Under the pieces are notes generated by a model that was not told the origin of the DNA, ran no database searches, and worked only from the letters and a program-made list of their open reading frames with translations. The position numbers and the translations under genes were made by a program. A stretch of DNA of 64,000 nucleotides from Bin87 sp965220095 (GTDB lineage Bacteria; Chloroflexota; Dehalococcoidia; Lucifugimonadales; UBA3495): NCBI GenBank assembly GCA_965220095.1, contig CBDCPD010000004.1, positions 115,106 to 179,105 of the forward strand. The letters run 5' to 3'. The first letter of the stretch is position 1, and the number at the start of each line of letters is the position of its first letter. Positions 27,344 through 35,987 of the stretch are shown here, piece after piece.

Positions 27344-29122
27344 TTACGCCTGCGGCGGCCGCACTGACATACCGAAGAGGGTAAGTGTGGTGCTATCTAT
27401 GTCCTGGTCCGTCAGTTTCGCGACAAACTCGTTGCGAATAGGTTGGCCTTTGGTATGGTGCGCGTAGAACGAGTGGAAGGGCCAACCACTTTCCGGCCCA
27501 GTTGCCCATTCGATCAGCAATTCAGATACGTGCTTCTCAGGGAGGGTCTCCAACTGCTCGAGTTCGGAAAGGCTTAAAATAAAGGGCCCATGCAGTTGTG
27601 GGTTCCCAGGAACTGCGGCAGCAGCTAAGCGTCGCCGGAGTGGTCCGAGCAAGATCTCCCACGATGGAAACGGATCTGTGACCACAATTACGAAGAGCCA
27701 TTTGGTGATATGTTGGACTGGCAGGTCAGGAATTACCCGTTGACCTGATGATACCTGCTGGCAGAAATTGATCTCCTGACCAACGCCGTCTTCGAGCTTT
27801 CTACGCATATCATCGTAGAATGCTTGGACATCGCCCTCAACGATACTGTCCATGTACCGTGGCCGTCCGACTTTAAACTCGAACAGCGTGCAGCGCGTGT
27901 TGCGACTGCCGATGGTCTCGACGAGCAGACTGTCTGGGTTTGATCCCTCACCGGCTGGGTAGTCCTGCTCAGACAACAGGCGAAGCTGCCTTTGTGATTG
28001 TGTCTGGCGATCGGCTATCCGTTGGAGAACATCGCGGCCATAGATCTCGTGAAGTTCACCGAAGAAGGTCTGGAAGGTTCGCCGATTTGGCGCAGTGGTT
28101 GGATCGTCAGGGAGAGCATCGTGGATGTCCCAATAGAGCCCACAAGTGTAACGCTGGACCAACAATTGACCTGATACGCCGGCCAATCTGCCGTCAGGCA
28201 GTTCGATAACGGGTTTTCTGAGAAGAACGCTGAGGTCGGTAGGATTCCCGAGCGTATCGCCATATTCGGCCAAGTGCTGGTGTTGAATTTCATCCGGTGA
28301 AATCTTCACCAAATCCAACACATGGGTTAGTTCTTGCTCGGACAACCGTGTATCAGCGAAGTACGTTTCCGGATTCAGATTGCCAAGTTGAGGGTCCGGC
28401 GTTCCGTCATCAGGCCATGAGGCGCCGCTTGTAGACTTGCCATACAGCGCAAAAAGGACCGCCTTGAAAGCATCCAGTTGTATGCCCAACTCTGTCCCCA
28501 ATACGGTTCGAATGTCCACCCAAGCATTGAACTCGGCTTGATTGTCTGGTGCCGGCAGCCTGCCGAAGAGCTCAGTGTACCGGCCGATGAGGCCATGGGG
28601 GTTCTCATACTGAATGAGGGCATATCCCCGTAGAATGGCTTCTTGGACCGCTTCTATAGCGCCTTCAGGAGTGTCGGGCGCGTCTTCACCACCCGGATAC
28701 AAACCGTTGACCATCAGCAAAAACTTGAGCAATTGGTTACTGCTTACCTCGGGTGTATGAGCGTCCCGAGAGCCGAACGCGCAGATGAGTTTGATGGTCA
28801 GCAGCAGTTGCCACTTGGAGAAGAACATCCAATGGCCCTGCCGTTCCAATTCATCGGCGATCCGGCGTGCCGTCTCGGTGGGAAACAGGTCGCGAACCCG
28901 CTGGTCTAGTATTTCGTAAGCAGGCGGTTCGCTGGCGTCGCCGTACTGTAGCAAGCTGATGAGGCTCGGCAGCACTCGTGGCATGGGGATTTGCCTGACC
29001 ATCTCCAGGAAGTCGGCTTCTGGAATCGCTGTCCCGTTCAGGGCTTCCCACGAGAGGGGAACGTGAACGCTGCTTTCACGCCGTTGTCGACGGGGCATCG
29101 GATACTTAAACCTCTCCTTCAA
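27344..29122 (-). CDS. Large PD-(D/E)XK nuclease-like protein
   Basis: This 592-residue protein is mostly unrecognised. Residues ~390-425 (SNPDSLLVETIGSRNTRCTL then FEFKVGRPRY) give a good P-D-x(n)-E-x-K nuclease signature, followed by the helical YMDSIVEGDVQAFYDDMRRK, as in restriction-like nuclease folds. The N-terminal 350 residues are predicted soluble and helical. It is transcribed away from the CBASS-like operon, with a palindromic element in the 190-base gap, so the two may share control. A defence role is inferred from context. Confidence 0.6.
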   Translation of the reverse strand: MKERFKYPMPRRQRRESSVHVPLSWEALNGTAIPEADFLEMVRQIPMPRVLPSLISLLQYGDASEPPAYEILDQRVRDLFPTETARRIADELERQGHWMFFSKWQLLLTIKLICAFGSRDAHTPEVSSNQLLKFLLMVNGLYPGGEDAPDTPEGAIEAVQEAILRGYALIQYENPHGLIGRYTELFGRLPAPDNQAEFNAWVDIRTVLGTELGIQLDAFKAVLFALYGKSTSGASWPDDGTPDPQLGNLNPETYFADTRLSEQELTHVLDLVKISPDEIQHQHLAEYGDTLGNPTDLSVLLRKPVIELPDGRLAGVSGQLLVQRYTCGLYWDIHDALPDDPTTAPNRRTFQTFFGELHEIYGRDVLQRIADRQTQSQRQLRLLSEQDYPAGEGSNPDSLLVETIGSRNTRCTLFEFKVGRPRYMDSIVEGDVQAFYDDMRRKLEDGVGQEINFCQQVSSGQRVIPDLPVQHITKWLFVIVVTDPFPSWEILLGPLRRRLAAAAVPGNPQLHGPFILSLSELEQLETLPEKHVSELLIEWATGPESGWPFHSFYAHHTKGQPIRNEFVAKLTDQDIDSTTLTLFGMSVRPPQA

Positions 29123-29231
29123 TACTACAACGACGGTACGGATCGTGACACGGTTGGTGTGGGAGGCGATGCGTAAGCCCGAGGTTTCTTGAGGTGCTGG
29201 TGCGACACACCGAATCTGTGTCGTCTAGTAA

Positions 29232-29267
29232 TTGCCAACAAACATGTTGCCAACGTGATTGTTGGCA
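29232..29267. promoter_or_regulatory. Operator-like palindrome in divergent promoter region
   Basis: TGCCAACAA (29233-29241) is perfectly inverted as TTGTTGGCA (29259-29267), with a further TTGCCAAC copy between them (29247-29254). TTGCCA boxes followed by TGATAC (29268-29273) resemble a -35/-10 pair for the operon starting at 29313. The XRE regulator encoded at 33819 is a candidate ligand. Confidence 0.5.
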
Positions 29268-29312
29268 TGATACGCTGCGGTCATGGCCAAGCGCCGGTCG
29301 GGTTGGAGCATA

Positions 29313-30551
29313 ATGACAACATTGCGGATGAGCAGCAACTGGGTCGCTGGAGATCAGTTCTTCGACCGCGAAGCAGATCTCCAGTTGCTGCGGGAGCGAG
29401 TGGCAAACGGTACACATACGCTGTTGACCGCGCAGCGGCGCATGGGGAAGACGAGTCTGGTGCGGGAACTGCTGCGCCAACTGGAAGAGGGAGGAGAGGT
29501 CGCCACGGTGTTCGTGGACCTGGAAGGCGCAATGGATGCTGCGGAAGCCGTCGCCGAGATGGCAGCCCAGGCCCGGTCGATCCAGGGCGTCGGTACCAGG
29601 ATAATATCTTGGTTGAGCGATAGTGTCCGCGGCGTCATCGACAGTGTTGAAGAGTTGGAAGTTTCAGTGGTCAGGGTAGGACTGCGTGACCGGTTAAATG
29701 CCGGCAACTGGCAACAGACCGGTGATCAGGTGTTCGAGGCACTGGCGTCCAACGAGCGGCCGGTGGTGCTGGCCATCGACGAGCTGCCCATTCTGGTGAA
29801 CCGCCTGCTGAAGGGGCATGAGTACCGCATCACACCAGAACGACTGGCGGCTACGGACAGTTTCATGGCCTGGTTGAGGAGATGCTGTCAAACCCATCAG
29901 GGCAGGGTTTGCCTGATCATCTCGGGCAGCGTCGGGCTGGAGCCGGTTCTCAGCCAGGCGAAGCTCAGCGCCCATGCGAATGTCTATTCGGCTCTTGACC
30001 TGAAACCTTGGACTCACGATGTCGCCGTGAAATGCTTGGCGGCTTTAGCGCGAGGGCACGAGATCAACCTCTCTGGAGATGTGCGGGACGAGATGTGTCG
30101 CCGGCTGCGCTGCTGCGTACCGCATCACGTGCAGCGTTTTTTCCACCACCTCTATGAGCACCTGCTCAGAGATCAGCGGAATGAGGCTACGCCGGACGAT
30201 GTGGAGCTGGTGTACTGGGATGATCTGCTGGGAGCCAGAGGGCAGGCTGATCTGCTGCACTACGAGGACCGGTTGTTGATGGTCTTGGGTGAGCATGGTA
30301 GGGCCATCGCCCGAGGCCTGTTGACCGATGCCGCGTCCAATGACGGCCTGCTGGAGTACTCGATGGTTGATTTTCATCGGGAGGTCGGTACTTCTGATGA
30401 CTTGGGAAATCCAGTCGATAACGTGCTCCACGTGCTGGTGCACGATGGGTATGTGGAGAGGCGGCAGGAGGGCTATGGTTTCGTGTCCGGACTGCTGGAG
30501 GACTGGTGGCGCATCCGGTACGTCAGAGGATCTACTTCGACAGGCCGGTGA
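29313..30551 (+). CDS. STAND-type ATPase (archaeal-ATPase-like), first gene of CBASS-like operon
   Basis: Start ATG 29313 has GGAG upstream; ATG 29283 is an alternative. P-loop LLTAQRRMGKTSLV (K46), Walker B VVLAIDELPILVN near 152, sensor-like IISGSVGLEPV, and a C-terminal winged-helix-like region (LLMVLGEHGRAIARGLLTDA ... VHDGYVERR). This order (P-loop ATPase, then winged helix) is typical of archaeal-type STAND ATPases used as switches. The next gene, another STAND ATPase fused to a CD-NTase, starts 24 bases later, so the two probably work together, for example as a heteromeric sensor. The target is unknown. Confidence 0.8.
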   Translation: MTTLRMSSNWVAGDQFFDREADLQLLRERVANGTHTLLTAQRRMGKTSLVRELLRQLEEGGEVATVFVDLEGAMDAAEAVAEMAAQARSIQGVGTRIISWLSDSVRGVIDSVEELEVSVVRVGLRDRLNAGNWQQTGDQVFEALASNERPVVLAIDELPILVNRLLKGHEYRITPERLAATDSFMAWLRRCCQTHQGRVCLIISGSVGLEPVLSQAKLSAHANVYSALDLKPWTHDVAVKCLAALARGHEINLSGDVRDEMCRRLRCCVPHHVQRFFHHLYEHLLRDQRNEATPDDVELVYWDDLLGARGQADLLHYEDRLLMVLGEHGRAIARGLLTDAASNDGLLEYSMVDFHREVGTSDDLGNPVDNVLHVLVHDGYVERRQEGYGFVSGLLEDWWRIRYVRGSTSTGR

Positions 30552-30575
30552 TAGCGGGAAAAGCGGAGGGCTGCA

Positions 30576-33524
30576 ATGGCGGTCAGCATCAAGAAATACA
30601 ACCCGGGCTTCCTCAGCGATGATGAGGTCGTGGCGTCGTTCTGCGTAAGGAACGCCGAGTTCAAGCTACTTCTGGAATCCCTACAATCTAGTATTGGCAA
30701 CTCCGGCGTCCATTCTATGGTCATTGGTCCCCGGGGCAGCGGGAAGACCCACCTGCTGTTGCGGGTGGCCGCCGAGGTGCGGAGAGATCCCTCCCTATCG
30801 GGGTTCTACCCCATCGTGTTCGCAGAAGAGAGCTACGAGGTTTCCACCGTCGGTGAGTTCTGGCTGGAGTGCCTGGATCACCTGACGGAGCAAGCTCCGG
30901 AAGATGAGCGTACCAATCTAAGGCTATCCTACGACGACCTGCGGGCCACAGGAGATGATCGTGACCTAGCCGATCGCTGTTTGGGAACCATTCTGGATTT
31001 TGCAGATCGCCATGGGAAGCGGGTCGTGTTGTTGGTGGAAAACCTGAATATGCTCTTCGCCGACATGGACGATCCTGACGCGGGATGGCGGTTGCGCCAC
31101 ACTCTGCAGACGGAGCCTCGCATCGTCCTGCTGGGCAGCGCCACCAGCCGGTTCGATGAAATCGACCACCCCGACCATGCGCTGTACGATCTGTTTCGGG
31201 TAATCACACTGCGTCCCCTGAATACCCAGGAATGCGTGGCTCTGTGGGAGGCGGTCAGTGGACAACCGTCCACAACCCTGGCGGTCAGACCTCTGGAGAT
31301 CCTCACCGGAGGCAATCCCAGACTGCTTACCATCATTGCCCTTTTCAGCGCTGGCCGGTCGTTTCGTGAACTGAAGGCCAATCTGCTGGACCTGGTGGAC
31401 GACCATACGGAGTATTTTAAGAGCCACCTGGAATCATTGCCGGCGCTGGAGCGTCGGGTCTACCTCTCCTTGGCCAGATTGTGGAAACCTGCAACCGCCA
31501 GAGAGGTTGCTGATCAGTCCCGTACCGATGTCAATAAATGCAGTGCCCTGCTGATGCGCCTGATGGAACGTGGCGCTGTGGCCGTCGTTGGAGGGACGCC
31601 TCGTCGCCGGCAGTATTATCTGACCGAACGGCTCTACAATATCTATTACCTGTTGCGTAGGGACAGCGGGTCGAGCCAGGTGGTCGAGGCACTGATCGAC
31701 TTCATGGTCTGCCTCTATTCGCCGGGCGAGCTTTGGGATGTTGTTGCGGAAATCTACCGGGAAACAAAGCTTCCGACGTCTGATGTGCAAGAGCCGGTGG
31801 CCCAAGCGCTGATCAACAAAGCGCAACTGCTGGCCGACATAGGTCATGAGGATGGGGCCATCGCCATCTTCGAGCAGGTTACGGATAAGCTGCGGACGTC
31901 CAAGGTGGCAGCCCATCAGAACCAAGCAGCCGTGGCGTCGTTGAACAAAGTCCTGCGGCTGAATCTGGCTGGCCGGCATGATGAAAGTATCAGGGCGTCT
32001 GACCAAATGATGGCCAGTTTCGGAACGAGTAGAGAACCAACTATCATCGTAATGATGGCTACCGCATTGGACAGCAAGGGGAGAGCTTGGGATCAACTCG
32101 GCGATTCGGCTGAAGCTGTCTATGCTTACGGACAGGCTTTGGACTGTTTCGCTGCAGTACAGACCTCTGAACTCGACCAGTTGGTGGCTGACACAATGCT
32201 ACGTAAGGGGTCTGCTCTGGTGCAGAACCAAAAACCGAGCGAAGCGGTAGCGACTTTCGACGAGGTCGTAGCGAGATTCGTGACTGCTGATGCAACGAGC
32301 CTGGTTGCGAAAGTCACCAGCGCGCTGTTATCCAAAGCTGCCGCTCTTCTCCTTCAGGGGAAATCCCTCGCCGACAGCGACTTCTCCCTGCTTCTTGACT
32401 GTTTATCCAAAGAGGGTGAGCTCCGTCCGGGCCTCATCCAAGGGTTGACGACATTGGCCGTGATATCCGGTCAAGCCCGGACCCTTAAACTGATTCAGGC
32501 ATCTCCAGCGGCAGATTTGCTGTTGCCCTTGGTCACTGCCTTGCAGCAGGAGCTGGGTCAGGAAACCCACGTTGCCAAGGAAGTGGACGAGGTTGCAGCA
32601 GATGTCCGCGGGAACATGATGAAGCTCAGTGCCAGCATCGGGTTGGAGGTGCTCACCTGGGCCGGCGGGTTCCTCAGGGATGAAGTGAACCTCAATCAGA
32701 GTCGCCTGGACCGACTGGAGACCGCGGTGGGTGGGGTGAACGGCTACCTCAAGGATAACCTGACCGGATACCAGAAGATGGAGAAGCAAGGCTCCTATGC
32801 CTTGGATACGCTCATCAAGTTGGTGGATGACAACGACGAGTACGATGCCGACATCCAGATCGTGATGAACCCGAACCCCAACTGGGAAGCTAAGGACTAC
32901 GTCCTCGCGGTCAACCGGACGCTGGCTGCCAACAAGACCTACGCCGACAAACTCAGGCTCAAGACGAGGTGCGTTACCGTCGATTACGCTGGCGACTTTC
33001 ATCTCGATGTGGTTCCAAGGGTGACCATCAAAGGTAAGCACTACGTCTGCAACCGGATCGACAACAAATTCGAGGAGACGGACGGTAACGAGTACCGCGA
33101 CTGGTTCAACGAGAAGGACCGTATCACCAGTGGCAATCTGAAGCGAGTGGTCAGGCTGCTCAAATACCTACGGGACCACAAGAACACTTTCACGGCCAAG
33201 TCGATTTTGCTGACAACACTCGCCGGCAATATGATCAGGGAGTCGGACGAAGGAACCGAGGCGGTGAACACAGTTGCCGGCACGCTGGAGACCGTCCTGT
33301 CCCGAATGGACAACTATCTACAGCAGCACCCCAATATCCCGGAGATCAAGAATCCGGCGCTACCGACAGAGAACTTCAACCGGCATTGGGATCGGCGTAA
33401 ATACTCCAATTTCAGGAACCGGATCCAATCGTACGCACAGACGGCGCAGCGGGCGAAAGCCGAACCCTCGGCTGAGAAGGCCGTCAAACTCTGGCGGGAA
33501 CTGTTCGGGGATAGCTTCGGCTAA
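30576..33524 (+). CDS. STAND ATPase-TPR-CD-NTase fusion
   Basis: A 982-residue, three-part protein. Residues ~45-290 are an ATPase with P-loop GPRGSGKTHLLLRV (K57) and Walker B VVLLVENLNMLF near 155. Residues ~290-360 are a winged helix; ~385-690 are TPR-like helical repeats. Residues ~697-982 are a full CD-NTase domain: QGSYALDTLIK, EYDADIQIVM (D757, D759) and FHLDVVPRV (D811), all catalytic acids present. The last part closely matches the separate CD-NTase at 35988, protein and DNA, so it is a duplicated enzyme fused to an NLR-like switch. I infer that sensing by the ATPase/TPR part triggers cyclic-nucleotide synthesis. GGAGGG precedes the ATG. Confidence 0.85.
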   Translation: MAVSIKKYNPGFLSDDEVVASFCVRNAEFKLLLESLQSSIGNSGVHSMVIGPRGSGKTHLLLRVAAEVRRDPSLSGFYPIVFAEESYEVSTVGEFWLECLDHLTEQAPEDERTNLRLSYDDLRATGDDRDLADRCLGTILDFADRHGKRVVLLVENLNMLFADMDDPDAGWRLRHTLQTEPRIVLLGSATSRFDEIDHPDHALYDLFRVITLRPLNTQECVALWEAVSGQPSTTLAVRPLEILTGGNPRLLTIIALFSAGRSFRELKANLLDLVDDHTEYFKSHLESLPALERRVYLSLARLWKPATAREVADQSRTDVNKCSALLMRLMERGAVAVVGGTPRRRQYYLTERLYNIYYLLRRDSGSSQVVEALIDFMVCLYSPGELWDVVAEIYRETKLPTSDVQEPVAQALINKAQLLADIGHEDGAIAIFEQVTDKLRTSKVAAHQNQAAVASLNKVLRLNLAGRHDESIRASDQMMASFGTSREPTIIVMMATALDSKGRAWDQLGDSAEAVYAYGQALDCFAAVQTSELDQLVADTMLRKGSALVQNQKPSEAVATFDEVVARFVTADATSLVAKVTSALLSKAAALLLQGKSLADSDFSLLLDCLSKEGELRPGLIQGLTTLAVISGQARTLKLIQASPAADLLLPLVTALQQELGQETHVAKEVDEVAADVRGNMMKLSASIGLEVLTWAGGFLRDEVNLNQSRLDRLETAVGGVNGYLKDNLTGYQKMEKQGSYALDTLIKLVDDNDEYDADIQIVMNPNPNWEAKDYVLAVNRTLAANKTYADKLRLKTRCVTVDYAGDFHLDVVPRVTIKGKHYVCNRIDNKFEETDGNEYRDWFNEKDRITSGNLKRVVRLLKYLRDHKNTFTAKSILLTTLAGNMIRESDEGTEAVNTVAGTLETVLSRMDNYLQQHPNIPEIKNPALPTENFNRHWDRRKYSNFRNRIQSYAQTAQRAKAEPSAEKAVKLWRELFGDSFG

Positions 33525-33558
33525 CTCGTGCGTGATACCGGCATTGTAGGAGGTTGGG

Positions 33559-33822
33559 ATGACAGGGAAGGTGGAGGATCGGCCTTTACGTGAATCGGCG
33601 ACGTTGGTATTCTTGGCGGCAATCGCGATGGTGAGGCACTCGCCATGTTCAGTGGCAATACGTCGACGCGCAGGAGAGTTCTGGAAGGCCGCTGACCGGT
33701 TGTGTGGGGCGTTGTACGCCGCCCTCTGGGTGGATGTTACGCTCTATGTATATCACGGTTGCCAGTGCCCCACTGCGGGGGTGTGGTGTGATGGAACCAG
33801 CATTGAGGAGCGGGCGTTATGA
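33559..33822 (+). CDS. Small ORF (87 aa) joining the two operon halves
   Basis: ATG 33559 has a strong AGGAGG nearby (33549-33554) and lies 34 bases after the fusion gene; its TGA overlaps the next start as ATGA (33819-33822). The protein has one weakly hydrophobic stretch (SATLVFLAAIAMV) and four Cys residues, with no recognised family. Signals for translation are better than for its sequence content; it may be a coupling ORF. If real, it makes the operon continuous through this point. Confidence 0.4.
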   Translation: MTGKVEDRPLRESATLVFLAAIAMVRHSPCSVAIRRRAGEFWKAADRLCGALYAALWVDVTLYVYHGCQCPTAGVWCDGTSIEERAL

Positions 33823-34136
33823 CATTCGGAGAAGCAATTACACAGGCCCGCAAGGACAAGAAACTGAGCCAGAAGCAGGTAGCGGCCGACACCTTGAAGG
33901 AGGACAGCCAGGCCATCTCGGCCCAATATCTGAACGATATTGAGCATGACCGGCGCAATCCTCCCAGCGAACATATCGTTCGCCAGTTGGCGAATATCTT
34001 GGATCTGGACTTGGACTATCTGCTCTTTCTGGCGGGGAGGTTCCCTTCGGATATGCTCGAGATGTCGCGTGACCGGGAAGGCATCACAACTGCCATGAAG
34101 GCCTTCCGGCGCAATCTGAGTGGCCAGGGCCGATGA
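33819..34136 (+). CDS. XRE-type transcription regulator (CapH-like)
   Basis: A 105-residue protein with an N-terminal helix-turn-helix: TFGEAITQARKDKKLSQKQV, ISAQYLNDIEHDRRNPPSEH, IVRQLANILDLDLDYLLFLA. The remaining tail (DREGITTAMKAFRRNL) may be a dimer or cleavage segment. It overlaps the metalloprotease gene by four bases, the arrangement of CapH-CapP pairs that keep CBASS operons silent until the protease cuts the repressor in response to DNA damage. Cleavage and operator are inferred from that family, not seen. Confidence 0.75.
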   Translation: MTFGEAITQARKDKKLSQKQVAADTLKEDSQAISAQYLNDIEHDRRNPPSEHIVRQLANILDLDLDYLLFLAGRFPSDMLEMSRDREGITTAMKAFRRNLSGQGR

Positions 34137-34870
34137 GTGTAAACTCGATCAGATGGATCAAAGATCCGACCGGTCGATTCCCGGAGCGGCCGTACTATCG
34201 TCAGGGAGATCTGGATAGCCTGAGCGAAGAATGGATCGTCGGCTTCCTGCTGGAGACGTACGGCAAGGCTGAGTTCCCGGTGTCGACTGAGGACCTGACC
34301 GTCATGATCGAATGTGATACGTCCGACCTGGACCAGTACGCCGACCTCAGTGAGGAAGGCGAGGAGGGTGAGGAGGTACAGGGGCTGACCCTGTTTTATC
34401 CTGACCAGAAGCCCGTGGTGAAAATCTCCCAGGAGCTGTCCGATGCGAGCCATCGGGAACACCGGCTGCGGACGACCCTCACCCACGAGTTCGCCCACGT
34501 GAAGTTACACGCGAGGCTGTGGCCATTCGATCAGCCCAGACTTTTCCCGGGTGGGGAAGAAGCGCCCGGGCCCAGGTGTAGAAGGCCGGGAGACAGCGGG
34601 GGATCCGGCGCCGATTGGATGGAGTGGCAGGCCGGTTATGTGTCGGGGGCCATCCTGATGCCGATTACGCGACTCGGGCGGTTGATCCAGATGACCTTTG
34701 ACGCATGGGGTACCTTTGGTTCAGTCCCAACCGCGTCTGTTAAAGGAGCGGATCTCATCGCCAGGGTAGCAGGCCAGTTTGAAGTCTCGAATGATGCCGC
34801 GAGGGTGAGGCTGGCGCAGTTGGGATACCTGACGGACGGACCTGAGGAACGGTCGCTGGGATTGGGATAA
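34133..34870 (+). CDS. ImmA/IrrE-type zinc metalloprotease (CapP-like)
   Basis: Zinc-binding HEFAH (residues 118-122, LTHEFAHVKLHARLW) and a downstream acidic helix DWMEWQAGYVSGAILMPITR with the third ligand Glu define the ImmA/IrrE (M78) family. Such proteases cleave the partner XRE repressor; with the overlapping CapH-like gene this is a CapH/CapP regulatory pair. The C-terminal ~60 residues contain a winged-helix-like ISNDAARVRLAQLGYL-type segment. Start ATG overlaps the regulator stop. The protein is cytoplasmic, without a signal peptide. Confidence 0.8.
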   Translation: MSVNSIRWIKDPTGRFPERPYYRQGDLDSLSEEWIVGFLLETYGKAEFPVSTEDLTVMIECDTSDLDQYADLSEEGEEGEEVQGLTLFYPDQKPVVKISQELSDASHREHRLRTTLTHEFAHVKLHARLWPFDQPRLFPGGEEAPGPRCRRPGDSGGSGADWMEWQAGYVSGAILMPITRLGRLIQMTFDAWGTFGSVPTASVKGADLIARVAGQFEVSNDAARVRLAQLGYLTDGPEERSLGLG

Positions 34871-34937
34871 AGGGATTGCATTTTTTGCAGGCTGTGCTAT
34901 GCTGATAAGCGTATCCGCTGATTTAGGTTCTTATGCT

Positions 34938-35969
34938 ATGAGTGCAGAGTGCAATAAACCAACCCGCAGGTCTGACACGATCCTGCCGACTCGCCGGGAG
35001 CCGTTGCCCTGGCCTGACGACGCCACGTTCAGGATATTGTCGATTGATGGCGGCGGCATCAAGGGTATTTTCCCGGCGGCGATCCTGTCCTATCTGGAGG
35101 AGAACTGTCTGGGCGGTCAACCCATCGGGGACTACTTCGACCTGATTGCCGGCACCTCCACCGGCGGGATCATCGCCCTGGGGTTGGGCGCCGGACTGGC
35201 GGCGCGCTCCCTGTTGGACCTGTACGTCGACGAAGGACACCGCGTGTTCCCGCCGGTGCAGCGCGCGCGCAGCCAACGACTGTTGCCCCGATTGTTCGGT
35301 AATCGTTACGACCGGGCCGCCCTGGATGAACTGCTTCGTGAGACTCTGGGGGCGATAACCCTTCGGGAATCCAGGTACAGATTACTGATACCGGCGACCG
35401 AAGCCAAGCATGGCGACCCCGCGGTGTACAAGACTCCCCACCACCCCGGGTATTTCCTGGACGGCGACAAGCCCATGGCCGAGGTGGCGGCCGCGACGTC
35501 GGCAGCTCCTACCTACCTGAAGCCGGTGATTCAGGACGGGTACATCCTCCTGGACGGAGGGATCTGGGCGAACAACCCGACGATGATGGGCTTGGTCGAG
35601 GCTTTGACGTGCTTCACGGTACAACGGGAGAACATCGCGATCCTAAGTATCGGATGTGGGCAGGACGGCTTTCGGATCGACAGCAAACAGGCGGCCGGAG
35701 CCGGGCAGTTCCAATGGCGTGAGATCATCTACGTGGCCATGCACTACCAGTCCCTCACGGCCGTCAACCAGGCTGGGCTGCTGATTGGACGCGACAGGGT
35801 CACGCGTCTGGATAGACCGGAAGGAGCCGAGCGCGTCGATCTGGACGATTGGGAGAAGGCCAGACGGTTGCTGCCAGAGGAAGCATTCGCCGTCGCGGAT
35901 CAGTACGCTGACCGGATTTCGGAGGCGTTTTTCACTCACACATCGGTGCCGTTCGTGGCGCTGGCATAA
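34938..35969 (+). CDS. capV: Patatin-like phospholipase, CBASS effector (CapV-like)
   Basis: Oxyanion-hole motif SIDGGGIKGIFPA near 36-48, nucleophile elbow IAGTSTGGIIAL with Ser74, and catalytic Asp in LLDGGIWANNP near 207 define a patatin phospholipase. In type II CBASS, CapV is switched on by cyclic GMP-AMP and degrades the membrane, killing the infected cell. A TTGCAT...TATGCT promoter-like pair (about 34875-34905) lies just before; the upstream ATG at 34899 would overlap it, so I prefer ATG 34938. It is followed 18 bases later by the CD-NTase gene. Confidence 0.85.
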   Translation: MSAECNKPTRRSDTILPTRREPLPWPDDATFRILSIDGGGIKGIFPAAILSYLEENCLGGQPIGDYFDLIAGTSTGGIIALGLGAGLAARSLLDLYVDEGHRVFPPVQRARSQRLLPRLFGNRYDRAALDELLRETLGAITLRESRYRLLIPATEAKHGDPAVYKTPHHPGYFLDGDKPMAEVAAATSAAPTYLKPVIQDGYILLDGGIWANNPTMMGLVEALTCFTVQRENIAILSIGCGQDGFRIDSKQAAGAGQFQWREIIYVAMHYQSLTAVNQAGLLIGRDRVTRLDRPEGAERVDLDDWEKARRLLPEEAFAVADQYADRISEAFFTHTSVPFVALA

Positions 35970-35987
35970 CTGTAAGGAGCAAGGACT

